DNA from: an uncultured Pelagibacteraceae bacterium
Lineage (GTDB): Bacteria > Pseudomonadota > Alphaproteobacteria > Pelagibacterales > Pelagibacteraceae
Direction of reading: 5' to 3'
Assembly: GCA_902626575.1 (NCBI GenBank)
Contig: CACOFY010000004.1
Location: forward strand, 1 to 55,916
DNA: 55,916 nucleotides
The position numbers and the translations under genes were made by a program. How positions within the stretch are numbered: position 1 is the stretch's first letter; each line of letters opens with the position of its first letter. Of this stretch, positions 1-9,308 are shown piece after piece. The notes under the pieces were generated by a model. That model had not been told where the DNA came from, did no database searches, and saw only the letters and a program-made list of their open reading frames with translations.

Positions 1-68
1 AATTGAACAAGTGAAAAGTCAGTGTTGCTTGCTAAACCGACTGCTTGTGATGTTATATCTGCTTCCAT
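1..68 (-). CDS. tolQ: TolQ, N-terminal fragment cut by the window edge
   Basis: The minus strand opens an ATG at 68 and reads 22 codons (MEADITSQAVGLASNTDFSL and on) to the window edge with no stop. The short polar leader resembles the start of alphaproteobacterial TolQ, the inner-membrane proton-channel subunit of the Tol-Pal envelope system. The position fits too, because alphaproteobacterial tolQ usually lies downstream of the yebC-ruv genes. Only the non-membrane N-terminus is visible, so the assignment rests on this leader plus context and could be wrong. Confidence 0.5.
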   Translation of the reverse strand, partial: MEADITSQAVGLASNTDFSLVQ

Positions 69-123
69 TTAATTTACTTGTCACTTAATTGTGTCATCAA
101 TTTGTCTTAAATTTCAAAATTGT

Positions 124-615
124 CTATTCTGATCTTAAATTTTCGTAGAAATAACTAGCAATAAGCATGGCATCAGCTTTATTTGCATCTTTTTTTTTTG
201 ATAAATTCGTAGAAAAATAAGGAAATATTTCGATCGCTCTAGTTCTGCTGGCGTCTTTTTCTGAGTTAATCAAATTAAAATATTTTTTCCATTTAGCAGG
301 CCTAACAAAATACATTGATAAATTCATTGCTGAGCATATACCCTTTAATACACCAAATGATTGACCAAAATTAAACATGCTTGTAACTCCTTGTCCAGGC
401 ATAGCAGTTACATGTTCTATGACTACTTTTACTTCATTCTTGTTGTAATTTTTTATTTTAGAAGAAATTTCATTAAATATTTGAGAACTGTTGACTTGTT
501 TTTTATTTTTCTTTCCCTCGGCCATACTTGGCATTTCTATTACATCAGTTATTTTTCCATCCTCCATAAAACAAATTGCGCCAGAAATTCCTGGATCAAT
601 TCCAATAATCAACAT
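124..615 (-). CDS. RuvC-like Holliday junction resolvase
   Basis: A 163-residue RNase H-fold nuclease expected to cut four-way DNA junctions. Visible features are the first acidic strand IGIDPG with D7, E67 in VVIEHV, and a C-terminal acidic pair (D143, D148) in the KKDANKADAM segment, matching the D-E-D-D catalytic set of RuvC. The middle (GQGVTSMFNFGQSFGVLKG, then PAKWKK) resembles the RuvC-like subfamily found in phages and some Alphaproteobacteria more than classical RuvC. It begins one base after or overlapping the yebC stop, so the two are co-transcribed. ruvA and ruvB, which normally follow, are absent here; tolQ comes next. Family call is firm, orthology with cellular RuvC is not. Confidence 0.85.
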   Translation of the reverse strand: MLIIGIDPGISGAICFMEDGKITDVIEMPSMAEGKKNKKQVNSSQIFNEISSKIKNYNKNEVKVVIEHVTAMPGQGVTSMFNFGQSFGVLKGICSAMNLSMYFVRPAKWKKYFNLINSEKDASRTRAIEIFPYFSTNLSKKKDANKADAMLIASYFYENLRSE

Positions 616-1340
616 TAATTACTCCCAATTTTTAGATTCGTAAAAATATTTTGTACATCATCATCATTATCAAGTGAATCTAAAAAATCACTCATTTCAT
701 CAAAAATATCTTTGGAGATAATTACATTATTAATAGGTATCCATTCAATTTCTGTTGATATAAAATTTTTAACAGTCATCTCTAATTTTTTTTTTACTTC
801 GTATATTTTATTTTTTTCACAATGTATCTCATGAATTTCATTATCAGAATGGCACTCCTCTGCGCCTGCATCAATAGCAATATCCAAAATTTTCTCCTCT
901 GAAATTTCATTTTTTGGAATTTTAATCACTCCAATTTGTTTAAAATTATGAGATGCAGAGCCGGATGAACCAAGACTACCTCCATTCTTTTGAAAAATAG
1001 TTCTAATTTTTGATGCAGTTCTATTTTTATTATCAGTTAATGCTTCTACTATAACTGCAATATTTTTTGGTCCAAAACCCTCGTATCTCATGCTCTGAAA
1101 ATTTGAGGAATTTATGTTTGTGGATTTATCAATTGCTCTCTCAATATTTTCTTTTGGCATATTAGCTGAGCGTGCTGATTGTATAGCTGATCTCAGTCTA
1201 GGATTCATGTCAGGATTTTTATCACCTAATTTGGCAGCAACAGTAATTTCTTTGGATATTTTTGAAAAAATTTTTGATCTTTGTTTGTCTGCTCTACCTT
1301 TCTTGTGTTTAATTCCTGCCCAATGTGAATGACCTGCCAT
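615..1340 (-). CDS. yebC: YebC/TACO1 family translation factor
   Basis: A 241-residue full-length member of the YebC family, recognised by the near-invariant N-terminus MAGHSHWAGIKHKKGRADKQ followed by FSKISKEITVAAKLG and the central NIERAID and YEGFGP segments. Family members were long annotated as transcription regulators; TACO1 and more recent bacterial work point to ribosome-associated help with difficult peptide bonds such as proline runs. It lies directly upstream of the RuvC-like gene, the usual alphaproteobacterial arrangement, and 2 bases downstream of the phosphoesterase gene, so the minus-strand genes from 3443 down look like one transcription unit. Confidence 0.95.
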   Translation of the reverse strand: MAGHSHWAGIKHKKGRADKQRSKIFSKISKEITVAAKLGDKNPDMNPRLRSAIQSARSANMPKENIERAIDKSTNINSSNFQSMRYEGFGPKNIAVIVEALTDNKNRTASKIRTIFQKNGGSLGSSGSASHNFKQIGVIKIPKNEISEEKILDIAIDAGAEECHSDNEIHEIHCEKNKIYEVKKKLEMTVKNFISTEIEWIPINNVIISKDIFDEMSDFLDSLDNDDDVQNIFTNLKIGSN

Positions 1341-1342
1341 AT

Positions 1343-2149
1343 CTAATTTGTATTTTTTAAATTTCCACCTAAGATAAAACTATTAATTTTATCAGCTAAA
1401 CCAGTATCTTTATTACAATCTACAATTACACCTGAAAGGCTTGCTTGTCCTGTTGCAGGGAAATGTTTCTTTGCATCCAGTTTAAAAAATTTTTTAATTG
1501 AATTTTCTTTGTTCATTCCAATGACTGAATCATAATCTCCACACATTCCTGCATCAGTTTGATAACCTGTTCCCTTTTTTAATATTCTTGTATCACTTGT
1601 TGGAACGTGAGTGTGAGTACCAATTACAAGGGTTGCAATACCATCCATAAAGTGTCCAACCGCCATTTTTTCGCTTGTTATTTCTCCATGAAAATCAACA
1701 ATCAAATAATCGTAATTTTCTTTTAATTTATTTTGTGAAGTAAATTTTTTTATAGACTCAAAGACATTTTCGCACTTTTTCATAAATACATTTCCCATTA
1801 AATTTAAAACACCTACTTTAGATTTATTTTTTGTTTCAAAGATTTCAAATCCCTTTCCAGGTGATGGTGCTATTAAATTATAAGGTCTAAGTAATCTTTT
1901 TTCTTTATCTATATATTCCGCAGTTTCTTTTTGATCCCAAATATGATTTCCAGTTGTGATTACATTGACACCACAATTAAAAAAATCGTTAGAGATTTTT
2001 TCTGTAATTCCTACTCCTTCTTTGGCTGCGTTTTCACCGTTGACAATTACAAAATCAATTTTTTTTAATTTAATTTGATTTTTTAAATTTTTTTTTATTG
2101 CATCACACCCTGGTTCACCTACTACATCTCCTAAAAATAATATCCTCAT
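1343..2149 (-). CDS. YmdB-type metallophosphoesterase
   Basis: A 268-residue calcineurin-like phosphoesterase of the YmdB/TIGR00282 type. Metal-binding motifs are visible in order: GDVVG with D8 near the N-terminus, NGENAA, the TGNHIWD motif, DFHGE and the late GTHTHVPT histidine pair. Characterised Bacillus YmdB hydrolyses cyclic nucleotides (2',3'- and 3',5'-cAMP); the substrate here is unknown. Its ATG overlaps the stop of the upstream cyclo-ligase gene by four bases (ATGA-type), indicating translational coupling. No signal peptide, so it should be cytoplasmic. Confidence 0.88.
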   Translation of the reverse strand: MRILFLGDVVGEPGCDAIKKNLKNQIKLKKIDFVIVNGENAAKEGVGITEKISNDFFNCGVNVITTGNHIWDQKETAEYIDKEKRLLRPYNLIAPSPGKGFEIFETKNKSKVGVLNLMGNVFMKKCENVFESIKKFTSQNKLKENYDYLIVDFHGEITSEKMAVGHFMDGIATLVIGTHTHVPTSDTRILKKGTGYQTDAGMCGDYDSVIGMNKENSIKKFFKLDAKKHFPATGQASLSGVIVDCNKDTGLADKINSFILGGNLKNTN

Positions 2150-2691
2150 GTTTCAAATATCTCTTTATCAGTTAAAACAACATCCAATTTCCTGTCAAAT
2201 TTTTCAACTGGTACGTATTTAATCATTTGATACGAAAAGGCCAAACCCAATTTAATAATTATATTTTTTCCCATCTTGCATAAAAAACGATCATAAAAAC
2301 CTCCACCATAACCTAAACGATTAAGTTGTTTATCAAACGCAACCAAGGGTATTATTAAAATATTTGGCTTAACTTTCGTTTTCTTTTTTGGCTCTGGTAT
2401 GCCATATTTATTAATATAAAGAGGATCTTTTATTTTATATTTATAAAATTCCATTTCCATATTATTTTTTAAAATTGGAAGTGATATTGTAAATTTTTTT
2501 TTTTCTAAAAACTCCATAATCTTTTTAGTACTAACCTCAGAATTAACTGGATAATAAATACCAATAACTGGTTTTTTTATATTAACTTTTTGAATAATTT
2601 TTAAAATTTTTTTTTTATCAATATTTAATGATTTAGAATATTTTTCGTCTCTGATTTTTAATATTTTTTTTCTGATTTGATGTTTTAACAC
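2146..2691 (-). CDS. 5-formyltetrahydrofolate cyclo-ligase
   Basis: A 181-residue enzyme that converts 5-formyl-THF to 5,10-methenyl-THF with ATP, salvaging a dead-end folate (MTHFS/YgfA family). Evidence is the N-terminal basic helix (KHQIRKKILKIR), the IGIYYPVNSEV strand, the substrate-pocket region IPLVAFDKQLNRLGYGGGFYDRF with the family's GYGGGFYDR signature, and the normal length of about 180-200 residues. It is 3 bases from zapA, the same neighbourhood as in many Proteobacteria, but there is no room for the 6S RNA often found between these genes elsewhere. Confidence 0.92.
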   Translation of the reverse strand: MLKHQIRKKILKIRDEKYSKSLNIDKKKILKIIQKVNIKKPVIGIYYPVNSEVSTKKIMEFLEKKKFTISLPILKNNMEMEFYKYKIKDPLYINKYGIPEPKKKTKVKPNILIIPLVAFDKQLNRLGYGGGFYDRFLCKMGKNIIIKLGLAFSYQMIKYVPVEKFDRKLDVVLTDKEIFET

Positions 2692-2694
2692 AAT

Positions 2695-3141
2695 TTATTG
2701 TACTGAGTTTTCTGTACTAATTTTTTCGACAAAATCATCTATTTGTTTGGTCGTATTTTCAATAATTTTTGAGTAATTTTCATGAATTTTATTAATTTCT
2801 TTTTTTAATTTTTCGTGTTCATTTACTAGAGTTTGAATTTCACTCTCTTTTTCATCTTTATATTGGTAAACTAATTTTTTTAAATCTAAAAATTTATCTT
2901 TTAATAACTGAAGCTCTTTTTTTTTATTGTCAACTTTTTTCATTGTTTCAAAATATTCATCAATAATTTTAATTGACGTAATCAGTAACAATTTATTTTC
3001 ACCTATATTTCCTAGGCTTGATTTTAATTCTTCGAATTTTTTGCTAAGAAGGTTTGATAATTCTTCTAAATGCTCCTCTTGGCCATCATCACAAGATAAC
3101 AAAAATTCTTTACCATTAAATTTAATATTTACGTTTGCCAT
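2695..3141 (-). CDS. zapA: ZapA-like cell division protein
   Basis: A 148-residue protein with the ZapA N-terminal globular domain (VNIKFNGKEFLLSCDDGQEE then HLEELSNLLSKKF and LLITSIKIIDEY) followed by a long C-terminal coiled coil from about residue 80. ZapA binds FtsZ and bundles protofilaments at the division ring. The coiled coil is longer than in the roughly 110-residue E. coli protein but this is common in Alphaproteobacteria. It overlaps the upstream coiled-coil gene by 13 bases and sits opposite tkt, the standard alphaproteobacterial context. Confidence 0.85.
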   Translation of the reverse strand: MANVNIKFNGKEFLLSCDDGQEEHLEELSNLLSKKFEELKSSLGNIGENKLLLITSIKIIDEYFETMKKVDNKKKELQLLKDKFLDLKKLVYQYKDEKESEIQTLVNEHEKLKKEINKIHENYSKIIENTTKQIDDFVEKISTENSVQ

Positions 3142-3443
3142 TTATCAATTTCATCTAACAAAATATCTGTTTCTTGATTTAATTCATCTATTTTTTCGTT
3201 AAATTTTAATTCTTTATGTCTTTGTGAGAGTTTTTCGTCTTTTATTTTTTTCCTTAAAGTCTCATGTTCGGTGACAAGAACTCGATACTTCTCCTCAAAA
3301 TCTCTTTTTTCAATTTCTAATTGATTTTTTTGTGCTTTTAAATTTTTAATTTGTTCTGCTAATTGTGGATTTTCAAATTTTAATTTTTTTAACTTCTGAA
3401 GTGAAGAATTAAGTTTTTCTTCTTTTTCATTAAAAGTTTTCAT
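3129..3443 (-). CDS. Small coiled-coil protein (DUF4164-like)
   Basis: A 104-residue protein that is almost entirely predicted coiled coil: charged heptad-like sequence rich in Lys, Glu, Leu and Gln, no membrane segment and no signal peptide. Alphaproteobacteria commonly carry a DUF4164 coiled-coil gene immediately upstream of zapA, and this gene has that exact position, overlapping zapA by 13 bases. A role in division or in partnering ZapA is inference from this linkage only. It is the first gene of the minus-strand unit and is divergent from tkt across 56 bases. Confidence 0.65.
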   Translation of the reverse strand: MKTFNEKEEKLNSSLQKLKKLKFENPQLAEQIKNLKAQKNQLEIEKRDFEEKYRVLVTEHETLRKKIKDEKLSQRHKELKFNEKIDELNQETDILLDEIDKWQT

Positions 3444-3499
3444 ATATATATATATTTATATTATTAAATTGAGTCTTCTTAGTCTAGATAGGATAATTT

Positions 3500-5503
3500 T
3501 TGAGCAAACAACACAGAGAATTAGCAAATAGCATCAGATTTTTGTCAATGGATGCTGTTCAAAAAGCAAATTCTGGTCATCCAGGAATGCCAATGGGAAT
3601 GGCTGACGTAGTGACAGTTCTATTTAAAGATTTTTTAAAATTTAATCCAAAAAAACCAGATTGGTTAAATAGAGATAGATTTGTTTTATCGGCTGGGCAC
3701 GGATCAATGCTTCTTTATTCACTTCTTTATCTTACAGGCTACAAAAGTATTTCTTTAGAGGATATAAAAAATTTTAGACAATTAGACTCTATTTGTGCAG
3801 GACATCCTGAATATCACCCAGGATCTGGAATTGAAACTACAACTGGCCCACTAGGTCAAGGCATAGCAAATGCAGTTGGTTTTGCATTAGCAGAAGAAAT
3901 TTTAAAAAATAAGGTAGGTAAAAAAATTATAAATCATAAGACTTATGTCTTGGCTGGGGATGGATGTTTAATGGAAGGAATAAGCCATGAAGCATTAAGT
4001 TTTGCAGGTCACCTTAAGTTAAAAAATCTTATTTTATTATTTGATAATAATTCAATATCAATTGATGGACCAACTAATTTAGCAGTATCTGATAATACAA
4101 AAAAAAGATTTGAGAGTTATGGTTGGGATTATCTAGATATAAATGGACATGATGAAAAACAAATTTTTAAAGCACTTAAAAAAGCTCAAAAAGCAAAAAA
4201 ACCTTTTGCTATCTCATGTAAAACAACAATTGGTTATGGTTCTCCAAACAAAGGTGGAAAAGCATCTTCTCACGGAAGTCCACTAGGTGAAGAAGAAATT
4301 AACTTGGTTAGAAAAAAATTAAATTGGAATTATAAACCATTTGAAATTCCAAGTGAAATCAGAAAATTGTGGAGAGAAATTGGCGATAAAGCATCTGCGA
4401 AAGCTGAAAAAGATGAAGCTAAATATCAAAAAGAGATAAAAAAGTTTGGTTGGTTGGGATGGTCAATAACAAGGCATTTTAAAAATAATTACCCTATTGG
4501 TTTCAAAAATCATAAAGATCAGATTAATCAATCAATTGAAAAAGCAATAAAAGACTACTTAAAAAATTTAGATCCTATTGCAACAAGAAAATCATCTGAA
4601 ATGTTTTTAGAATTAATTTCAACTTTACCAAACTTAATTGGGGGGTCAGCTGATTTGGCTGGTTCAAATAACACCAAAACTAAAAAACATCAAATAATCA
4701 AACCAGGTAATTTTAAAGGAAATTATATTCATTATGGAGTAAGAGAGCACGCTATGTGTGGTATTATGAATGGTTTGTCTTTGCATAGTGGTTTAATACC
4801 TTATGGCGGAACATTTTTAATCTTTAGTGATTATTGTAAACCATCAATTAGATTGGCTGCAATGATGAAGCAAAGGGTGATTTATATTTTCACTCATGAC
4901 TCAATTGGACTTGGAGAAGACGGTCCAACTCATCAGCCAATTGAGCAATTAGCTAGTTTAAGATCAATTCCTAATTTAAATGTTTTTAGGCCTGCAGATA
5001 CAATTGAAACTTTTGAGTGTTGGCAATTAGCACTTGAAAGTAATGAGTCACCAAGTGTAATTGCATTATCTAGACAAAAAATAAATCCCTTAAGGAAAGA
5101 ATATAGCAAAATTAATAAGTGCTCTAAAGGGGCATATGAAATAATGAGAACTGGGGAAAATATTAAAGTAATATTATTGTCAAGTGGTTCAGAAACTAGT
5201 TTGGCATGTGAAGTTAGCCATAAATTAGCCACAGAAAATATTTATTCAAAAGTTATTTCAATGCCTTGTCAAGAGTTATTTGACAAACAAGATGAGATCT
5301 ACAAAAAAGAAATTTTCTCTAGAACAGAGCTTTTGGTCTCTATAGAGGCTTCTGAAACTAAATTCTGGAAAAAATATACAGGTTCTGATGGAATGAATTT
5401 TGGTATTAATGATTTTGGAAAAAGTGCTCCCTATAAAGATATTTACGATCACTTTAAACTAAATTCAACAGCCATAACTAAAGCGATAAAAAAGAGAATA
5501 TGA
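3500..5503 (+). CDS. tkt: Transketolase
   Basis: A 667-residue thiamine-diphosphate enzyme moving two-carbon units between sugar phosphates in the pentose phosphate pathway. Visible motifs are the N-terminal [12 protein letters not shown], the catalytic HGSML, the ThDP/Mg motif [13 protein letters not shown] with downstream [15 protein letters not shown] in the pyrimidine domain, and the phosphate-binding [15 protein letters not shown]. The start is TTG at 3500, which gives the conserved N-terminus [20 protein letters not shown]; an AGGA at 3490-3493 lies 6 bases upstream. First gene of the carbon-metabolism operon: its stop overlaps the gap start by four bases. Confidence 0.97.
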   Translation: MSKQHRELANSIRFLSMDAVQKANSGHPGMPMGMADVVTVLFKDFLKFNPKKPDWLNRDRFVLSAGHGSMLLYSLLYLTGYKSISLEDIKNFRQLDSICAGHPEYHPGSGIETTTGPLGQGIANAVGFALAEEILKNKVGKKIINHKTYVLAGDGCLMEGISHEALSFAGHLKLKNLILLFDNNSISIDGPTNLAVSDNTKKRFESYGWDYLDINGHDEKQIFKALKKAQKAKKPFAISCKTTIGYGSPNKGGKASSHGSPLGEEEINLVRKKLNWNYKPFEIPSEIRKLWREIGDKASAKAEKDEAKYQKEIKKFGWLGWSITRHFKNNYPIGFKNHKDQINQSIEKAIKDYLKNLDPIATRKSSEMFLELISTLPNLIGGSADLAGSNNTKTKKHQIIKPGNFKGNYIHYGVREHAMCGIMNGLSLHSGLIPYGGTFLIFSDYCKPSIRLAAMMKQRVIYIFTHDSIGLGEDGPTHQPIEQLASLRSIPNLNVFRPADTIETFECWQLALESNESPSVIALSRQKINPLRKEYSKINKCSKGAYEIMRTGENIKVILLSSGSETSLACEVSHKLATENIYSKVISMPCQELFDKQDEIYKKEIFSRTELLVSIEASETKFWKKYTGSDGMNFGINDFGKSAPYKDIYDHFKLNSTAITKAIKKRI

Positions 5504-6507
5504 AAATAAAATTAGGTATTAATGGACTTGGTAGAATAGGTAGAATGGTTATTAGATCAATTATTGAAGGCAAATATAATAACTTTGAAATTAAACATAT
5601 AAACAATAGAACTGGACCTGAAGTAAGCTCAAATTTGCTAAAGCATGACTCAATACATGGTAAATTAAATTCTAAAATTAAGTTAGATAGAAATAAAATT
5701 ATAATTGGAAAACATAAAATATCGTTTTCTCAAGAAACAAATATCGAGAATATAAATTGGAAAAAGTATGGAGTCGATTATGTTTTTGAATGCACGGGAA
5801 AATTTAATTCAAAAGAAAAACTTCTTCCTCATCTAAAAAATGGTGCAAAAAAAGTTATTGTTTCGGCGCCATGCAAAAATGCCGATAAAACTATAGTTTA
5901 CGGTGTTAACCAAAAATCCATAAATAAAAATGACAAAATAATTTCTGCAGCATCTTGCACTACCAATTGTTTGGCGCCCGTCGTGGATATTTTACATAAT
6001 AATTATCAAATAGAGAAAGGTTTTATGACAACAATTCATGCTTTTACTTCGGACCAAAGATTGTTGGATAATTCTCATAAGGATCCTAGACGAGCGAGAT
6101 CTGCATCACAATCAATAGTGCCGACATCTACAGGTGCATCAAAAGCAATTGGAGAGATAATGCCTTCTTTAAAAGGTAAGTTAGAAGGTGTTGCGATGAG
6201 AGTGCCAACTCCAAATGTCTCCTTAATTGAATTAGTTTTTTGTACAAAAAAAGATTTGTCAGTTCAAAAAATAAACAAAAGTTTTTTAAATGCGTCTAAA
6301 AAATCATTCAAAGGTATAATAGATATTACAAATGAAAAATTAGTATCAGTTGATTTCAATCATAACCCAAATTCAGCTATTGTTGATGCTAACCTAACAA
6401 ATACAATTGGCAAAAATATGGGAAAAATTTCAGCTTGGTATGACAATGAATGGGGTTTTTCTTGTAGAATGTGTGATCTAGCAGAATACATTCATAAAAA
6501 AATCTAA
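5500..6507 (+). CDS. gap: Glyceraldehyde-3-phosphate dehydrogenase
   Basis: A 335-residue type I GAPDH oxidising glyceraldehyde-3-phosphate to 1,3-bisphosphoglycerate, or the reverse. Rossmann motif [10 protein letters not shown], active-site SCTTNCLAP with the catalytic Cys, [20 protein letters not shown] and the C-terminal WYDNEWGFS are all present. Where NAD-specific enzymes read IND at the end of the second strand, this protein reads INNRTG: the Asp that binds the adenosine ribose is Asn and is followed by Arg, a combination that suggests NADP use. Erythrose-4-phosphate dehydrogenase is a less likely reading. ATGA overlap with tkt and a one-base overlap (TAATG) with pgk show operon coupling. 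Confidence 0.95.
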   Translation: MKIKLGINGLGRIGRMVIRSIIEGKYNNFEIKHINNRTGPEVSSNLLKHDSIHGKLNSKIKLDRNKIIIGKHKISFSQETNIENINWKKYGVDYVFECTGKFNSKEKLLPHLKNGAKKVIVSAPCKNADKTIVYGVNQKSINKNDKIISAASCTTNCLAPVVDILHNNYQIEKGFMTTIHAFTSDQRLLDNSHKDPRRARSASQSIVPTSTGASKAIGEIMPSLKGKLEGVAMRVPTPNVSLIELVFCTKKDLSVQKINKSFLNASKKSFKGIIDITNEKLVSVDFNHNPNSAIVDANLTNTIGKNMGKISAWYDNEWGFSCRMCDLAEYIHKKI

Positions 6508-7688
6508 TGAAAAGTATTCAAAGCAAAGGTTTAGATTTAAATAATAAAAAAATTTTAATCAGATTAGACCTAAATGTCCCCCTTAATGGGACAAATATAA
6601 TTGATAAAAACAGAATTGATAAAACTATTCCTACATTACAATATTTATTAAAAAATAATGCAAAAATAATTATACTTTCTCATATTGGAAGACCTAAAGG
6701 AAAAATTGTTAATGAGCTATCTTTGAAACCTGTCTGTGAGGAGTTAGAAAAAAAATTAAATCAAAAAATATCATTCATAAAAGATACTATTAATAAAATA
6801 AAAATTGATAGTCATTTTAGTGAAAAAAAAAATATAGTAATGCTTGAAAATCTAAGATTTTTTAAAGAAGAGGAAAATGATGATGTAATTTTTGCTGAAA
6901 ATTTAGCAAATCTAGCTGATATTTATGTTAATGAAGCTTTTTCATGCTCGCACAGAAAACACGCCTCGGTTCATTCAATTACAAAATTTATACCCTCCTA
7001 TTCAGGTATACAATTAGAAGCAGAGGTAAGTTCATTAATTAAAATAACTTCAAATATTAAAAGACCAATATCTTGTATAATTGGTGGGTCTAAAATTTCA
7101 ACAAAAATAACTGTTATTAAAAATTTAATTGATAAATTTGATAATATAATTTTTGTTGGTGGAATGGCAAATAACATTCTTAAATTTAAAAAATATGAAA
7201 TTGGAAACTCAATATGTGAAAAAAATGTTGATCAAATAGTCTCAGAAATTTTTTATCTATCTGAAAAGAAAAACTGTAAAATTTTTTTTCCATTGGATGT
7301 AAGCACTGGTAAGAGTGTTGATGAAAAATCTACAATAAAAAAATTACGAGAAATATCTAATGATGATATGATTTTAGATATTGGACCTGAAACCATTAAA
7401 ATGATTAAAAATATAATTGATAACTCAAATACAATACTTTGGAATGGTCCAGCAGGTTATTTTGAAAATCCAGAATTTTCAAAAGGTAGTAAAGAGATTG
7501 CTAAACAAATTATAGTTAGAAAAAAAGAAAATAAAATTTACTGTGTTTCTGGTGGTGGAGATACTGTTGCAGTTCTTAATAATTTCGGATTAGTAAAGGA
7601 TTTTGATTTTGTTTCAACTGCTGGTGGAGCATTTCTTGAATTTCTTGAAGGAAAAGAGCTTCCTGGTATAAAGGCACTTAATTTATGA
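6507..7688 (+). CDS. pgk: Phosphoglycerate kinase
   Basis: A 393-residue monomeric kinase transferring phosphate between 1,3-bisphosphoglycerate and ADP. The N-domain carries RLDLNVPLNG and SHIGRPKG (3-phosphoglycerate binding), followed by LENLRFFKEEE; the C-domain has GGSKISTKITV and the nucleotide loop GGGDTVAVL. Length is normal. The ATG shares one base with the gap stop (TAATG) and the stop overlaps the aldolase ATG by four bases, so the four glycolytic/Calvin-type enzymes are translated as a coupled set. Confidence 0.97.
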   Translation: MKSIQSKGLDLNNKKILIRLDLNVPLNGTNIIDKNRIDKTIPTLQYLLKNNAKIIILSHIGRPKGKIVNELSLKPVCEELEKKLNQKISFIKDTINKIKIDSHFSEKKNIVMLENLRFFKEEENDDVIFAENLANLADIYVNEAFSCSHRKHASVHSITKFIPSYSGIQLEAEVSSLIKITSNIKRPISCIIGGSKISTKITVIKNLIDKFDNIIFVGGMANNILKFKKYEIGNSICEKNVDQIVSEIFYLSEKKNCKIFFPLDVSTGKSVDEKSTIKKLREISNDDMILDIGPETIKMIKNIIDNSNTILWNGPAGYFENPEFSKGSKEIAKQIIVRKKENKIYCVSGGGDTVAVLNNFGLVKDFDFVSTAGGAFLEFLEGKELPGIKALNL

Positions 7689-8695
7689 CAGAGTTAAATC
7701 AAATTGCGAAAAAAATATTAGAAAAAGGTAAAGGAATTTTGGCTGCTGATGAAAGCACCGGCACAATGACTAAACGTCTTGAAGCAGTTGGGGTTTCTTC
7801 AAGCCCTGAAAATAGGCTATTGTTTAGAGAAACACTTTTTTCATCTGAATCTATGAAAAGTTTCGTTGGTGGAGTAATTTTATACGATGAAACAATCAAA
7901 CAAAAAACTTTTACGAACAAGAAAATTCCAGAATTAATATCAAGTTATGGTGCTATTCCGGGCATAAAGGTGGATACTGGTGCAAAAATTCTTGCCAATT
8001 CACCTGATGAGAAAATTACAGAAGGTTTAGATGGGTTAAGAGAAAGATTAAAAGAGTATTATAAATTAGGTGCTAGGTTTACAAAATGGAGAGCAGTGTA
8101 TATAATTTCGGATAGTTATCCAAGTAAACTATCTATTCATGCAAATGCGCATGCTCTTGCAAGATATTCTGCGCTAGTTCAAGAATGTGGTATGGTCCCA
8201 ATTGTGGAGCCTGAAGTTCTTATGGACGGTAATCATAGTGCAGAAGAATGTTTTAATAAAACTTCTGAAGTGATTAAAAAATGTTTTGATGAACTCAATA
8301 AACATAAGGTAGATCCTGGTGGTATAATTTTAAAACCAAATATGATTTTACCAGGTTCAAGTTCTAAAAGAGAAATAAATACAAAAAAAATTGCAGAGCT
8401 AACTTTAAAATGCTTAAAAATGTCAGTGCCATCTGAAGTTCCTGGAATTGCTTTTTTATCAGGTGGTCAATCAGAGCTTGAGGCTACGAAAAACCTCAAT
8501 AGCATTAATTTAATTAATGATACAAATTTCATAATGACATATTCATATGGTAGAGCATTACAACAAAGTGCTTTGAAATTTTGGGCAAAAGATATTCAGA
8601 ATGTTAAAGGTACACAAGAAGTGTTTAATCATAGAGCAAAAATGTGTTCGTTAGCTTCCAAAGGTAAATGGTCAGAAGATCTTGAAAAAATTTAA
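7685..8695 (+). CDS. Class I fructose-bisphosphate aldolase
   Basis: A 336-residue Schiff-base aldolase of the animal/plant-like class I family, splitting fructose-1,6-bisphosphate or condensing triose phosphates. Diagnostic segments are KGILAADESTGTM near residue 15, KWRAVY near residue 135, VEPEVLMDG, and IILKPNMILPG containing the Schiff-base lysine, then FLSGGQSELEAT. Length is slightly below the usual 340-365. No class II zinc motif is present. It overlaps pgk by four bases and thiE by 14 bases. Confidence 0.95.
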   Translation: MTELNQIAKKILEKGKGILAADESTGTMTKRLEAVGVSSSPENRLLFRETLFSSESMKSFVGGVILYDETIKQKTFTNKKIPELISSYGAIPGIKVDTGAKILANSPDEKITEGLDGLRERLKEYYKLGARFTKWRAVYIISDSYPSKLSIHANAHALARYSALVQECGMVPIVEPEVLMDGNHSAEECFNKTSEVIKKCFDELNKHKVDPGGIILKPNMILPGSSSKREINTKKIAELTLKCLKMSVPSEVPGIAFLSGGQSELEATKNLNSINLINDTNFIMTYSYGRALQQSALKFWAKDIQNVKGTQEVFNHRAKMCSLASKGKWSEDLEKI

Positions 8696-9308
8696 AAATT
8701 CAAAAAGAAAATTTATTTATTTAATCTCACCAAATATAATTAATAATCATAGCTTTTTTATAAATTTAGAGGAAATATTTAAAACAAAAAAAATATCATT
8801 TTTCCAATTAAGATTAAAAAAAACTTCAAAAAAAAAGATTTTGGCTATTGGAAAAAAAGTTCAAAAAATTTGCAGTAATTATAAAGTAAAATTCATAATT
8901 AACGATGATCCTTTATTGGCAAAAAAAATTGATGCAGATGGATGTCATATTGGACAAAAGGATATTTGTATTCAAAAAGCTAGAAAGATTTTACATCAAA
9001 AAATTATTGGTGTAACTTGTCACAATTCTAAAAGATTGATTAAAAAAGCTATTAAAAACAAAGCTGACTATATTGCTATTGGAGCTTTTTTCCCATCTGC
9101 AACCAAAAAAATAAAGTTTAAAGCTAATTTAGGTCTTTTGAAATATGCAAAAAAAATTACAAAAATACCTATTATTTCGATTGGAGGAATAAACCTGAAA
9201 AATTACAAAAAACTCTTATTGAATAAATCAAACTTTTTAGCTATCTCAGGTTACGTTTGGAAAAATAAAAGCTATAAACCAAGAGAGGCAATAGAAAAGT
9301 TAATATGA
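8682..9308 (+). CDS. thiE: Thiamine-phosphate synthase (ThiE-like)
   Basis: A 208-residue TIM-barrel protein expected to join hydroxymethylpyrimidine diphosphate and thiazole phosphate into thiamine phosphate. ThiE landmarks appear in order: FQLRLKK, INDDPLLAKKIDADGCHIGQ, IGVTCHN, YIAIGAFFPSATK and PIISIGGI. The start is TTG at 8682, 14 bases inside the end of fba; no better in-frame start exists before the first strand. SAR11 cells are known to lack ThiC and to depend on imported pyrimidine, so a retained ThiE fits salvage. The protein is divergent and lysine-rich, and a TenI-like regulator role is a weaker alternative. Confidence 0.8.
   Translation: MKKFKNSKRKFIYLISPNIINNHSFFINLEEIFKTKKISFFQLRLKKTSKKKILAIGKKVQKICSNYKVKFIINDDPLLAKKIDADGCHIGQKDICIQKARKILHQKIIGVTCHNSKRLIKKAIKNKADYIAIGAFFPSATKKIKFKANLGLLKYAKKITKIPIISIGGINLKNYKKLLLNKSNFLAISGYVWKNKSYKPREAIEKLI

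Noticed and set aside
2692..2694. 6S RNA between zapA and the cyclo-ligase gene
   Set aside because: The gap is only three bases.
3469..3497. Promoter TTGAGT-N17-GATAAT before tkt
   Set aside because: The predicted start site would fall after the TTG codon of tkt, and the TTG start is supported by conserved N-terminal sequence.
5500..6507. Erythrose-4-phosphate dehydrogenase instead of GAPDH
   Set aside because: The operon position and the [11 protein letters not shown] and RRARSASQS motifs match GAPDH of the GapB/cyanobacterial-like type better.
8650..8681. TPP riboswitch before thiE
   Set aside because: thiE starts inside the end of fba, leaving no room, and no riboswitch-like conserved core is seen.
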